A stretch of 64,000 nt of DNA from DATFVA01 sp963721075 (GCA_963721075.1 CAVRHV010000005.1:62001-126000); one strand, 5' to 3'. Positions 1-8,410 are shown, counted from the first letter of the stretch. Program-made: numbers and translations. Notes: generated by a model from the sequence alone, not told the origin.

Positions 1-167
1 TCATCATCATCCCTTTGCTGAGGCTGCGGCTTTTCGACAGGCTGAGCATCAGGCGCTGCTTCTTTTTTAATATTCAAAGCTGCTTCCACATCAGTAAGTC
101 TGCGGTCAATCCTGTCGACTGTTCTAATCAGTTCTTCAATCAGAGTATTTGATATTTCAATGCTCAT
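1..167 (-). CDS. Hypothetical protein, N-terminal part only
   Basis: Only the first 55 codons lie in the window; the gene runs off the left edge. The start is supported by GGAGG four bases before the ATG. The visible part begins MSIEISNTLIEELIRTVDRI, an amphipathic and probably coiled-coil segment rich in Glu, Arg and Ile, followed by a Pro/Gln/Asp-rich linker. It starts 15 bases after the stop of the multiheme cytochrome gene on the same strand, so it is probably the next gene of that operon. No family is recognised. Confidence 0.7.
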   Translation of the reverse strand, partial: MSIEISNTLIEELIRTVDRIDRRLTDVEAALNIKKEAAPDAQPVEKPQPQQRDDD

Positions 168-182
168 AATTCCTCCGGTGAT

Positions 183-1656
183 TTAATCCTTCAATGGATT
201 TTGTTTTTCTATTTTCCTGATGTAGAAGAAAAGTATTACTATCAGAAAACTTATAATTAAGACTGATACACCCAGTCCTACTCTTCTGAAATAATATTCA
301 TGAATGGCACCATTTGCCTCGGCAATTACATTTTTTGATGATGCGAATCCTTTGTTCACAACCTCTTTGAATTTGTCCTTATTGAAGGAGTGCAATACTG
401 TTCTGGATTCAATTCGAGCCTGATTAATATTCCGTAACTCAAATTTTGCTTCCTCAACTTCCATCCCTTTCTGTTCTGCTTCGTATACCAGTTCTTTCGC
501 AAGAGTATCCTGCTGAGCAAGACTATCAAGCCAGCCCTTCATTTCAGATGCAGCCATATACCCTTTAGTGTTGTTTGAAGAAGAATGACATTTAATACAG
601 ACTGCTCCCTTTGCGATGCCTAGCAGGCTATCATTTACAGGCAGAATTTCATGATTTCCATGACAGGTTTCACATTCGGGATAATTATTCTCATCGAATG
701 CTTTTTTATGAGGACTGGCGGCAAAGAGTTCAGCATTTAAGACATGGCAGGTGCCGCAGACCTTAGAAATTGAAGTAATCCCCGGAGGAACTGCCGCATG
801 GTTTCCATGACAACTGTTGCAGACCGGAGCACTCAGATCATTTTTAACGAACAAAGCTTTTCCATGTGCACTTTTTACATACTTATCATACTGATCGGTA
901 GGAATACCGTAAGCTTTCATATATTCCTTATTACTGTGGCAGTGGGCGCAGGTTTTGGGAATATTAGTCGGATATACCGATGAGCGTACATCTTTGGTAG
1001 ACAGAATATTATGACTTCCATGACAGCTTACGCATTCAGCTGGTTTGGGATCTCCTTTCGCATTAAGTATACCATGTTCGCTCGTCAGGTACTTTTCATA
1101 CTGATCGACAGCTATTTCCGGATTATATGAACGCATAAACTTAACATCACCGTGACACTTGTTACAGGTCTTAGGTACATTCGTAGGATAAACAGGAGAA
1201 GCAGGATTTTTAACGGAAACGATTCCATGAGCATTATGGCAGGTTATACACTGCACGATCCTGTCGGTACCGTTAAGACTCAGTTTTCCATGCACACTGT
1301 TCTTAAGTAATGACATCTGGTTTGTTGACAGGGTCTTATCATACTTCGAAATGAATAAAGAATCAGAATGGCATTTTGAGCAGATATCAGATATCTGGTT
1401 TCCCTTTGGAACGCCGATAAAACCTTTCGCCTTATCCATTGCTGCTTCCATGTCCTCACTGTTTCGATCTCCTCCATGACAGTCTGCGCAGCTAAGACCG
1501 GCAAGATGATGAATATCATTTTTAAATAATTCAGCCGGAGAACTTCCGAGATCGGAGTGGCAGGAATAACAGTTATCTTCAGCAGCATATACGGAAGAGA
1601 GGCTGGAAATGATGAGAAATGATATTACTAAAGCTTATTCTTAATATAGTTTTCAC
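183..1656 (-). CDS. Membrane-anchored multiheme cytochrome c (11 CxxCH), apparent frameshift in signal peptide
   Basis: Eleven CxxCH c-type heme motifs can be read: CYSCH and CADCH near the N-terminus, then CSKCH, CITCH, CNKCH, CVSCH, CAHCH, CNSCH, CGTCH, CETCH and CIKCH. A C-terminal membrane helix follows (VSVLIISFLIVILFFYIRK), so the heme domain should face the periplasm. The first in-frame ATG (1451) would lose the first two hemes. The natural start is the GTG at 1656-1654, which overlaps the cytochrome b stop (GTGA). Reading from it gives VKTILRI, then one extra A near 1635 breaks the frame. Skipping that base joins it to ALVISFLIISSLSSVYA, a good Sec signal peptide. The gene is the last redox gene after Rieske and cytochrome b, so it probably takes electrons from them in place of cytochrome c1/f. 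Multiheme identity is firm; exact partner and acceptor are inferred. Confidence 0.88.
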
Positions 1657-2729
1657 AACAGCCACCCGAGAGAAGTTAAAAGAATAATGAACATTACGGC
1701 AAACAGTCCCATATAATTTATCTTAGCATTCCTTTCACCTCTGGAACTTTTGCGATCCCAGAATGGAACCAGGAGCCAGAGAATCCCTGCTAATCCGAAC
1801 AGCAGTATCCCAACTACCTCACCTTCAAAGGCAAAAATATGCGACGGAAAATATTTTAGAGTCTGGAACATGAACAGGAAGTACCATTCCGGTTTAATGC
1901 CTGCGGGAGCACTACCAAAAAGATTTGCTTTATGGCCGAGTTCAGCGGGGAAGAAAACTGCAAGTACAGCAAGAAGGTTAAGGACAAGCAGCCAGAGTAA
2001 AAGATCGCGAAGGAAAAAGTTCGGGAAAAAGGGCATCTTTTTAAGCGGTGTCTTTTTTTCCTTTGCCTCGATAGGTTCGCTCATGCCTTGTCTCTGAACA
2101 AGTATCAGGTGTACAGCGAGAAGTATTGTAAATATTCCCGGAAGGAATGCAACGTGAAAACCAAAAAACCTGGAAAGCGTTGCTCCGGTAACATCATCGC
2201 CGCCGCGTAAAAATATTTTTACAGGTTCTCCAATTAATGGAACAGCTCCTGCTATATCAGTACCCACTTTTGTTGCAAAAAATGCAAGCTCATTCCAGGG
2301 CAGAAGATAGCCGCTGAAACCGAAGAACAACGCTAGGAAAAACATGAACATACCAGTAAGCCATGTTATTTCTCTCGGCTTTCTATAGGCTTTTTCAAAA
2401 TAAACGCTAAACATATGAATGAACAGAGAAAGGATAAAAAGGTTAGCCGACCAGGCGTGAATTGACCTTACAAGCCAGCCGAATTGTACTTTTGACATAA
2501 TAAACTGGATACTTTCATATGCGAGATCTGCACTTCCTTTATAATAAAAAAGGAGAAGGATTCCGGTTACAACCTGAATCGTGAAGAGAAAAACTGAAAC
2601 TCCTCCGAAGTAATACCAGACTGAGTGCCGGTGAACGGGAACATATTTTTTGCTGAAGAACCTGACAAGATCTCCAAGCTGTACCCGTTCATCTAACCAA
2701 CCGTAAAGTTTTAGGAATGTATTTTTCAT
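1653..2729 (-). CDS. Cytochrome b subunit of a Rieske/cytochrome b complex (b6-type, fused)
   Basis: This 358-residue membrane protein is the quinol-oxidising, diheme cytochrome b. Heme ligands are H91 and H105 in helix B and H192 and H207 in helix D. The 15-residue spacing of the second pair is the b6f-like pattern; mitochondrial-type bc1 has 14. The PEWY quinol-site motif is at 280-283. The b6-like half (about 1-215) and the subunit-IV-like half are one polypeptide, as in bc1. It begins 4 bases after the Rieske stop, and its stop overlaps the GTG start of the multiheme cytochrome, so the three genes are translationally coupled. Family certain; the complex is a bc-type menaquinol oxidase by inference. 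Confidence 0.95.
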   Translation of the reverse strand: MKNTFLKLYGWLDERVQLGDLVRFFSKKYVPVHRHSVWYYFGGVSVFLFTIQVVTGILLLFYYKGSADLAYESIQFIMSKVQFGWLVRSIHAWSANLFILSLFIHMFSVYFEKAYRKPREITWLTGMFMFFLALFFGFSGYLLPWNELAFFATKVGTDIAGAVPLIGEPVKIFLRGGDDVTGATLSRFFGFHVAFLPGIFTILLAVHLILVQRQGMSEPIEAKEKKTPLKKMPFFPNFFLRDLLLWLLVLNLLAVLAVFFPAELGHKANLFGSAPAGIKPEWYFLFMFQTLKYFPSHIFAFEGEVVGILLFGLAGILWLLVPFWDRKSSRGERNAKINYMGLFAVMFIILLTSLGWLL

Positions 2730-2733
2730 AATG

Positions 2734-3186
2734 CTATGTGGTTTTTGCTATCATTAATTCGTCCCCTTTTATTATGGTTTTGAATTTGGTAAGCGGCCTT
2801 GGGGGAGGCCCTGAAATATTCCTGCCGGTCAGATCGTATTTACCATTGTGGCAGGCGCACCAGATCACATTTTTTTCTTTTACAAACTGCACCGTGCAGT
2901 CGAGGTGAGTGCACCTCGCCGACAAAGCAATGAATTTATCATTAGAAGGAATAACAATAACCGGTTCATTTCCGAATCGTACTATCTTGAAATCTACCTT
3001 CTTTAAGTCGGAAACTTTCCCGGCAGTTACCATCGAAACCTCAACCTCTCGCTGTTCCGGAGGCCGAAGGAAAGAGAATACCGGGTATAAGACTGAAGCA
3101 GAGAAAGCTGTTATACCCGTCAGACCGAGTATTTTTAAGAAGCTTCTTCGCGAGCTCGGATTATTTTTAGGATCAGATGTTTCCAT
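2734..3186 (-). CDS. Rieske iron-sulfur protein
   Basis: The 150-residue protein carries both cluster boxes: C92-T-H94-L-D-C97 and C110-A-C112-H113-N-G. These ligate a [2Fe-2S] cluster by two Cys and two His, with the other Cys pair forming the disulfide. The N-terminus has SSRRSFLKILG followed by a hydrophobic segment (about 17-40), a Tat-type signal anchor typical of bc-complex Rieske subunits. Box I has Asp where Gly is usual (CTHLDC), seen in some families. It lies directly upstream of cytochrome b and 20 bases after the receiver-like gene, so it is the second gene of the operon. No strong ribosome binding site is visible. Confidence 0.95.
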   Translation of the reverse strand: METSDPKNNPSSRRSFLKILGLTGITAFSASVLYPVFSFLRPPEQREVEVSMVTAGKVSDLKKVDFKIVRFGNEPVIVIPSNDKFIALSARCTHLDCTVQFVKEKNVIWCACHNGKYDLTGRNISGPPPRPLTKFKTIIKGDELMIAKTT

Positions 3187-3205
3187 AATAAGAATACTCT
3201 GGTTG

Positions 3206-3580
3206 TTACTGTTGTTTATAAAATGGAATAGCGGCAGTGATAATTTCTTTTATAATATCATTATCTAAAGGTTTTTCAGTCAGGTTGAATATGCCTTCCT
3301 GATAGAGAATTCCTCCTTCCGTGGGACTGGTTCTTTCGTTTACAATAATCAAGGGTGTTTTGGGATTTATCCTCTTGATTATTTTCACCCAGTTATGACA
3401 GACAGAAAAACTTTCGCTGCAGTCGCATAAGATCATATCGTAGTCGTTCTCCTGCAGATCAAGGATGAATCCCGCAAATTCTTTTTTTCTTACGAGAGCG
3501 ATACCAACTTCAGAACAAATTTCGAGGCACTGTGATATTATGATTTCATCGCTGCTAAGTATTATCCCTCTGAACTTCAT
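3206..3580 (-). CDS. Receiver-like (CheY-fold) stand-alone protein, partly degenerate
   Basis: Starting at the ATG at 3580 (AAAGG about 9 bases upstream) rather than at the ATG at 3607, the product is 124 residues: a single receiver-type domain beginning MKFRGIILSSDE. The phospho-acceptor candidate is D53 in MILCDC and the conserved Lys is K103 in LTEKP. The acidic pocket has only D11/E12, and the switch Ser/Thr position reads Asn (IIVNE), so phosphorylation may be weak or absent. There is no output domain. It is the first gene of the Rieske/cytochrome b operon, which suggests a regulatory or assembly role there; this is inference. Confidence 0.7.
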   Translation of the reverse strand: MKFRGIILSSDEIIISQCLEICSEVGIALVRKKEFAGFILDLQENDYDMILCDCSESFSVCHNWVKIIKRINPKTPLIIVNERTSPTEGGILYQEGIFNLTEKPLDNDIIKEIITAAIPFYKQQ

Positions 3581-3750
3581 AAGCGATACCTTTAATGTCC
3601 ATGTCATTTAAGACATTTATTGTACCACAGAGCGGTTAGTTCTTCAAAACTTTGATTCAGGTTAAAATTTGAAGGATATGTCTAAAACGTAGAATAGATA
3701 ATGAAATCGTGAGGTTAGAAAAGTGTATCCCTGATGTCCCACTTTCAATG

Positions 3751-3785
3751 AATTGATAATTGCTAATTGTAAATTGTTAATTTAT
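3751..3785. repeat. Heptanucleotide tandem repeat AATTGNN
   Basis: Four and a half copies of a 7-base unit (AATTGAT, AATTGCT, AATTGTA, AATTGTT, then AATTTAT) sit at the 3' end of the sigma-54 activator gene and cover its stop codon. Short heptamer arrays of this kind suggest replication slippage. The array lies in the roughly 200-base gap that should also hold the promoter of the Rieske operon. Confidence 0.6.
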
Positions 3786-5173
3786 CCCTTCCGGTACTGC
3801 TGCGGATCAAGCTCGTATTTCTTAAGTATGCGATGTATATGTCTCCTTGTCATACCGGCTTCCTCTGAAATACGGGTAATATTTCCTTTGTGTTTTGTAA
3901 GAAGAAAGAGGAAATATTTTTTCTCTACCTCCTCGACGGCTTTATTCCTTACATCTGAGAGGGAACTTTTAGGAAAACCGGATACTGCTTTTTTACCTGA
4001 GGCAAACTGTGGAGGAAGTTCATTTAATGTTATTTTTTCACCTTTTGCAAGCGCAACGGCTCGTTCCACAACATTCTCCATTTCTCTTACGTTACCGGGC
4101 CAGTCGTATTTTTCGAATAAATCGATCACTGAGTCATCGAATCCTTTAATGTTCTTAGGGGATGATTTCACAGTTTTTACAAGGAAATGCTCTGCAAGGA
4201 GTCTAATATCTCCCTTTCTCTCTTTCAGGGGAGGAACCTGGATATTTATAACATTAAGCCTGTAATAGAAATCTTTTCTCATCGTTTCGTTTTCAAGGGC
4301 TTTATTTACATCCTGGTTCGTTGCAGAAATCAGTCGAATATCCGCCTGAAGAAGTTCATTGCCGCCGAGCCTTCTTAACTGCTGATCCTGAAGTGTTCTG
4401 AGCAGTTTAATCTGAAGATTTACAGGCAGCTCACAGACTTCATCGAGAAAAAAAGAACCGCCGTTGGCATACTCAAGCAGGCCTATTTTTCTGTGTGAGG
4501 CACCGGTAAATGCGCCTTTTTCGTATCCGAATAATTCCGCTTCAAAAAGATTTTCCGGAAATGCACCGCAGTTTACAGGGACGAACGGCTTAAGTTTTCT
4601 GTTGCTGTGAGCGTGGATGCTGCGGGCTATCAGCTCTTTACCCGTTCCGCTTTCCCCCGTAATCAGAACGTTGGCGTCGGAATCTGCAACACTTTCAATC
4701 ATTTCAAAGACTTTCCTGATAGATTCGCTGTTGCCAATTATATTATCAAATCTGTATCTATCCTCGAGTTGTTTCAGCAGGCTGACTCTTTCCTTATAAA
4801 GGGTTCTTTGTCTTAATCCTTTTTGAACAAGGATTTTCAGGTTTTCCGGCTCAAACGGTTTCTCAATAAAATCAAATGCACCGGCTTTCATAGCAGCAAC
4901 AGCCCGATCAATAGTTCCATATGCCGAAAATATTATAAAAGGAGTGTCGGGAGCGAGTCTCTGTACTGCTTCCAGCACCTGCATACCGTCAAAATCAGGC
5001 ATAAGCAGATCGCAGAAAACAAGGTCAAATTCCTCATCCTGAAGCATTCTGATAGCCTTTTTTCCATCAGGTACAGCATAAGGATCATTTCCTAAAGCTG
5101 ATAAAATTCTGGAGCAGCCTCTGAGCATATCGGGCTCATCGTCGATGATAAGAATTTTCGGTTTCTGGTTCAT
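3782..5173 (-). CDS. NtrC-family sigma-54-dependent response regulator
   Basis: Three domains are visible in 463 residues: a receiver (about 6-120, phospho-acceptor D55, switch region FIIFSAYG, Lys in IEKPF); an AAA+ sigma-54 interaction domain (about 143-375, Walker A GESGTGKE at 173-180, the sigma-54-contacting GAFTGA loop at 220-225, Walker B FFLDEV); and a Fis-type helix-turn-helix at the C-terminus (ISEEAGMTRRHIHRILKKY). It activates sigma-54 promoters on phosphorylation. Its start overlaps the stop of the upstream kinase by ATGA, so the two form a cognate pair. The neighbouring Rieske/multiheme operon is the obvious candidate target, but I found no clear -24/-12 element before it. Confidence 0.95.
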   Translation of the reverse strand: MNQKPKILIIDDEPDMLRGCSRILSALGNDPYAVPDGKKAIRMLQDEEFDLVFCDLLMPDFDGMQVLEAVQRLAPDTPFIIFSAYGTIDRAVAAMKAGAFDFIEKPFEPENLKILVQKGLRQRTLYKERVSLLKQLEDRYRFDNIIGNSESIRKVFEMIESVADSDANVLITGESGTGKELIARSIHAHSNRKLKPFVPVNCGAFPENLFEAELFGYEKGAFTGASHRKIGLLEYANGGSFFLDEVCELPVNLQIKLLRTLQDQQLRRLGGNELLQADIRLISATNQDVNKALENETMRKDFYYRLNVINIQVPPLKERKGDIRLLAEHFLVKTVKSSPKNIKGFDDSVIDLFEKYDWPGNVREMENVVERAVALAKGEKITLNELPPQFASGKKAVSGFPKSSLSDVRNKAVEEVEKKYFLFLLTKHKGNITRISEEAGMTRRHIHRILKKYELDPQQYRKG

Positions 5174-6933
5174 AGTTTGATCCCTTCAGTACTGTACGGG
5201 AGAGTGATTATAAACTTTGTATACTTACCATCTTCGCTTTCAACATCAAGTCTGCCGCGGTAACGCTGGATAATTGTTCTGGATATTGATAATCCCAGTC
5301 CGGTTCCATGAGCATCCAGTTTAGTTGAAAAGAAAGGATTAAATATTTTAGCAAGGTTTTCTTTTTTTATACCAACTCCATTATCCTCAATTGAAATGAA
5401 GATACCTTTTATTTTTTTACTTCCTGCCTGATCAGGCTGAAGTGAATCTTTGCCTGTCGTTATTTTTATTTCACCTCCCTCTGGCAAAGCATCGACAGCA
5501 TTATTTAATATATTCATAAGAACCTGTTCCATCTGCCGCTTATCTGCGAGGATAAGGGGAAGAGAAGGATCATAAGACTTTACCAGGTTAAGCTTCTTGG
5601 CTTTAAGACGATGGCCTATCAGATATGTGCATTCATCTATAAGATCTTCAACGCGTATCGCCTCTGGCTTAAAAGGCATTAGTCTTGAATATGTCAGCAG
5701 AGTCCGCGTATAATCACTTATTCTGCGCGTCTGATTACGGATAATGTTCAGTTCCTCTTTCATATCAGGGTCAGCATTGTTTTCGAGCAGGATCGCATCA
5801 GCATGTGCGGCAATTATTCCCGCCGGGGTATTTATTTCATGGGCTACACTGTCTACCAGTTCGCCAATGGAAGCAAGTTTTGAAGCCTGGTTAAGCTGTT
5901 CCTGGTACTGGTGCAATTCCTCGAGGTTCCTGTTAGCTTCTTCTGCACGGATCCTTCTGAGATTCAGAAAGTAAATCAGAAGTCCAAGAGTAAGTATAAC
6001 TGCAAGGATAATTAATCCCAGTATAAAGAAAAGCTGAAAGCGGCTTCTTAATCCCGTAGTAACTTTTGGAAGAAATGTACTTATAGCAATTATCCAGGTC
6101 CGGTTCTGAAGCTTCACCGGAACGTAAGCCATGATTTTATCGGGTTCGTTTCCCATCACATAATACTCATCTACAGAAGGAATTCCTGATCTGATCATTT
6201 TTTTCTGAGTATTGAAATTTATGTGGCATTTACTGCATACTTCACTAGTTTTCAGTATAGATTTGAAAAGCATTTCATGGTGCCTTGGATGATAAATCAA
6301 CCTTCCATCCCCGTCCAGTACCCAGGCAAAATCCTCACTGCTCAACTTCAGCGGCTGGATAAATCTTTTTATGAGTATATCGAAATCAACGAGATAACCA
6401 ATAAAATAATCGGATGCGGAGGATTTATTTTTATGTAATCTGACAAGCATCAGGAAAGATTCCGAACTGTTTTTATCATCCGGTCTGTCGGGCATTACAT
6501 CTGAAAATACGTACTCAAGTTTGTCATTGTTTATTTCTGTTAGTAAGGGCTTTATTGATTTGTATGACCAGCCGGGTAAACTTGTTCCTGTGGTGAACCG
6601 GATTGCCCCCGAAGAGTCTGAGAGAAAAATTGTTCTGATTATTGTACTATCATAATTTTCCTTAAAGAACTTGAGGGATGCATATTCGTTCCTATTCGGG
6701 ACTTTAAGTAAATCGGGATTATGGGTAAGGAGATTCATGTCTCTGACAAGATGTTCAATGAAGAAGTTTATTCCCTGTGCAACCGATTTTGCCATCTCAA
6801 GCTGCTGGAGCTGATGGTTTCTTTTTGCATCCTCCAGCGTATCTGAATAAATTCTGTTAACCAGGAACAGGAAAAGAGCAACAAGAAGAATTACTCCTGA
6901 AATAACAAAATATTTCCCTCTGTATTTTTTCAT
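5170..6933 (-). CDS. Sensor histidine kinase with a c-type heme motif in its periplasmic sensor
   Basis: Membrane helices at about 8-26 and 300-323 bracket a periplasmic sensor of about 270 residues with a Cache-like look. Inside it, residues 233-237 read CSKCH, the covalent heme c attachment motif, just before the second half of the fold. Comparable heme c-bearing periplasmic sensors are known from Geobacter. A linker coiled coil leads to the HisKA box (H365 in VAHEINTP) and an HATPase domain (N box LMNILNNAVDAL, G boxes DNGVGI and GTGLGLSI). It is co-transcribed with the sigma-54 response regulator. Redox, oxygen or NO sensing is inferred from the motif; heme attachment is not proven by sequence. 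Confidence 0.93.
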   Translation of the reverse strand: MKKYRGKYFVISGVILLVALFLFLVNRIYSDTLEDAKRNHQLQQLEMAKSVAQGINFFIEHLVRDMNLLTHNPDLLKVPNRNEYASLKFFKENYDSTIIRTIFLSDSSGAIRFTTGTSLPGWSYKSIKPLLTEINNDKLEYVFSDVMPDRPDDKNSSESFLMLVRLHKNKSSASDYFIGYLVDFDILIKRFIQPLKLSSEDFAWVLDGDGRLIYHPRHHEMLFKSILKTSEVCSKCHINFNTQKKMIRSGIPSVDEYYVMGNEPDKIMAYVPVKLQNRTWIIAISTFLPKVTTGLRSRFQLFFILGLIILAVILTLGLLIYFLNLRRIRAEEANRNLEELHQYQEQLNQASKLASIGELVDSVAHEINTPAGIIAAHADAILLENNADPDMKEELNIIRNQTRRISDYTRTLLTYSRLMPFKPEAIRVEDLIDECTYLIGHRLKAKKLNLVKSYDPSLPLILADKRQMEQVLMNILNNAVDALPEGGEIKITTGKDSLQPDQAGSKKIKGIFISIEDNGVGIKKENLAKIFNPFFSTKLDAHGTGLGLSISRTIIQRYRGRLDVESEDGKYTKFIITLPYSTEGIKL

Positions 6934-7069
6934 TCTGCCGGATTCAAATCCCCGAATATTATTAAATACCGAACAAGCAAAGAATGTACTAACCGGAGAG
7001 TGCTAAAAAGGAATAAAACGGGATTTTTTTCAGATCATTCTACTAACCAGGTAGCAGCAAATGTCTTAC

Positions 7070-7088
7070 TGTGACATTTCCGGTCACA
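7070..7088. promoter_or_regulatory. Inverted repeat TGTGAC-N7-GTCACA
   Basis: The half-sites TGTGAC and GTCACA are exact complements separated by 7 bases. The half-site resembles a CRP/FNR-type site, but the gap between TGTGA and TCACA is 9 rather than 6, so a classical CRP dimer would not fit. It lies about 140 bases upstream of the kinase start. Confidence 0.35.
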
Positions 7089-7211
7089 CCTAACATTACG
7101 TTATTCTGAAATTAAATACAATAGAAATTTCGATCGAATTTCAGAATTTCAAAAAGTCGGGCCAGTCCGATTCACTCTAAACGGTGATCCTTCATTCGCA
7201 GTTTGGGGCAC

Positions 7212-7224
7212 TGACATTTTGTCA
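7212..7224. promoter_or_regulatory. Palindrome TGACA-TTT-TGTCA, first of a pair
   Basis: Perfect 5-base arms around a 3-base centre. The surrounding context CTGACA...TGTCATAC is shared with the second site centred 128 bases to the right, which suggests one regulator binding twice in this intergenic region. Confidence 0.4.
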
Positions 7225-7283
7225 TACTATAGATTTTTTCTACAGTTGAAAACAGCGTTTATTCGCTATTTTTAAAATTGTGT

Positions 7284-7316
7284 GAAAGGCAGACAAAAGG
7301 CAGATAAAAGGCAGTA
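7284..7316. repeat. Three direct repeats of an 11-base unit (AAAGGCAG core)
   Basis: The units are GAAAGGCAGAC, AAAAGGCAGAT and AAAAGGCAGTA. A period of 11 places each core on nearly the same face of the helix, as expected for an array of regulator sites. The array sits between the two TGACA palindromes. Confidence 0.45.
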
Positions 7317-7339
7317 TAAAACCTGTATTAAGAAAAGTC

Positions 7340-7352
7340 TGACAAATTGTCA
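7340..7352. promoter_or_regulatory. Palindrome TGACAAATTGTCA, second of a pair
   Basis: A perfect 13-base palindrome sharing flanks (CTGACA and TGTCATAC) with the site at 7212-7224. It lies 168 bases upstream of the EamA start. Confidence 0.4.
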
Positions 7353-7519
7353 TACCTGTTGAGAAATTAAACAGAAAATAAACAGGCCTCCGCAAACAAC
7401 TTTTTGTGTAAAAACGGAACTTTCCTTTATCTTTGTTTCTTAATTCTTGTGGTTTTTCTCCGACCTTTAACAGGCGGGTCTAACTTTTTTAATTTTGCCT
7501 ATTTACTTATAACTGTAAC

Positions 7520-8407
7520 ATGCCTTATATCGGTGAAATCAGCGCTCTTGTTACTGCCTGTCTATGGTCTGTCACCTCTTTTCTCTTTGCTTTTGCCTCG
7601 GAAAAAGTCGGTTCCGTCCAGGTCAACATAAACAGAATCATTCTTGCTGCAATTATTCTATTTCTCATAGTTATCGTTTCAGGAATCGATTATACACTCT
7701 CTTCATCGCAGGTGATGTATCTTATTATAAGCGGAGTCGTGGGACTTGTAATAGGTGATTCCTTTCTCTTCAAAAGCTATCAGCTGATAGGTGCAAGACT
7801 TGGAATGATCATGATGTCACTGGTACCCGCAATAAGCGCAGTACTTGCCTGGGTGTTCCTTGATGAATTCATAACACCGCTCGGTATTTTTGGAATGGTC
7901 GTTACGATTTCCGGGGTTGTACTCGTTGTAACTGAAAAGGCGCAGGGAGCAATTAAGAAAAATTTCAGCAAAATTGGGATATTGTATGGATTTTTAGGTG
8001 CTGCCGGACAGGCAGGAGGCCTTATCCTTGCCAAGTTCGCATTTGCTGAAGGTTACGTAAACGGTTTTGTAGCTAGCTTTGCCAGGTTATCCAGTGCAGG
8101 TATAATAATACTTGCCGGAGCAATGCTGCTGCGAAGATACAAGAATCCAGTAAAAACATACCGTAATGAGATGCCCGCACTTAAGGCCACCATTGCGGCA
8201 ACAATTCTTGCCCCTGTACTGGGTGTTACACTAAGTCTTGTTGCAATAGAATTCACTAAGGTGGGAATAGCATCTACGCTGATGGCGCTCGTACCTATTA
8301 TAATGCTGCCGATTTCAAAATATTATTACAAAGAAAAATTATCTCTCCGCGCTGTCTCAGGAGCATTTATAGCCGTCGTCGGAGTTGTAGTACTGTTTTT
8401 AAGATGA
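7520..8407 (+). CDS. EamA/DMT-family transporter
   Basis: The 295-residue product is almost entirely hydrophobic, with about ten predicted helices in two tandem EamA halves (about 5-135 and 150-293). The first half ends in the typical AVLAWVFLDEFITPLGIFGMV pattern (shown only in part by LDEF) and the second in the matching YYKEKLSLRAVSGAFIAV. These are inner-membrane metabolite exporters or permeases of the drug/metabolite superfamily. The substrate cannot be read from sequence. No clear ribosome binding site precedes the ATG. The gene is monocistronic, followed on the other strand by a sorting-domain relic. Confidence 0.9.
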   Translation: MPYIGEISALVTACLWSVTSFLFAFASEKVGSVQVNINRIILAAIILFLIVIVSGIDYTLSSSQVMYLIISGVVGLVIGDSFLFKSYQLIGARLGMIMMSLVPAISAVLAWVFLDEFITPLGIFGMVVTISGVVLVVTEKAQGAIKKNFSKIGILYGFLGAAGQAGGLILAKFAFAEGYVNGFVASFARLSSAGIIILAGAMLLRRYKNPVKTYRNEMPALKATIAATILAPVLGVTLSLVAIEFTKVGIASTLMALVPIIMLPISKYYYKEKLSLRAVSGAFIAVVGVVVLFLR

Positions 8408-8410
8408 GTG

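Larger units (their letters stand above)
6934..7519. other. Divergent intergenic region with several repeat signals
   Basis: This 586-base region separates the minus-strand kinase operon from the plus-strand EamA gene. No coding potential is evident. It holds a dyad at 7070-7088, a pair of near-identical palindromes at 7212-7224 and 7340-7352, and three 11-base direct repeats at 7284-7316, listed separately. No canonical -35/-10 or -24/-12 promoter was convincing. Confidence 0.6.

Noticed and set aside
1280..1588. A 102-codon minus-strand open frame overlapping the multiheme cytochrome start
   Set aside because: It is a different frame of the same DNA. The correct frame there carries CYSCH and CADCH heme motifs and leads to the signal peptide, so this frame is a shadow exposed by the apparent frameshift.
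7070..7088. CRP-type binding site
   Set aside because: TGTGA and TCACA are present, but the gap is 9 bases instead of 6, so a canonical CRP dimer would not fit; kept only as an unassigned dyad.
7208..7224. Sigma-54 promoter GGGGCACTGACATTTTG
   Set aside because: GGCAC is present, but the -12 position reads TTTTG instead of TTGC, so the essential GC is missing.
7284..7316. CRISPR-like array
   Set aside because: The units are 11 bases with no spacers, and no cas gene is near.
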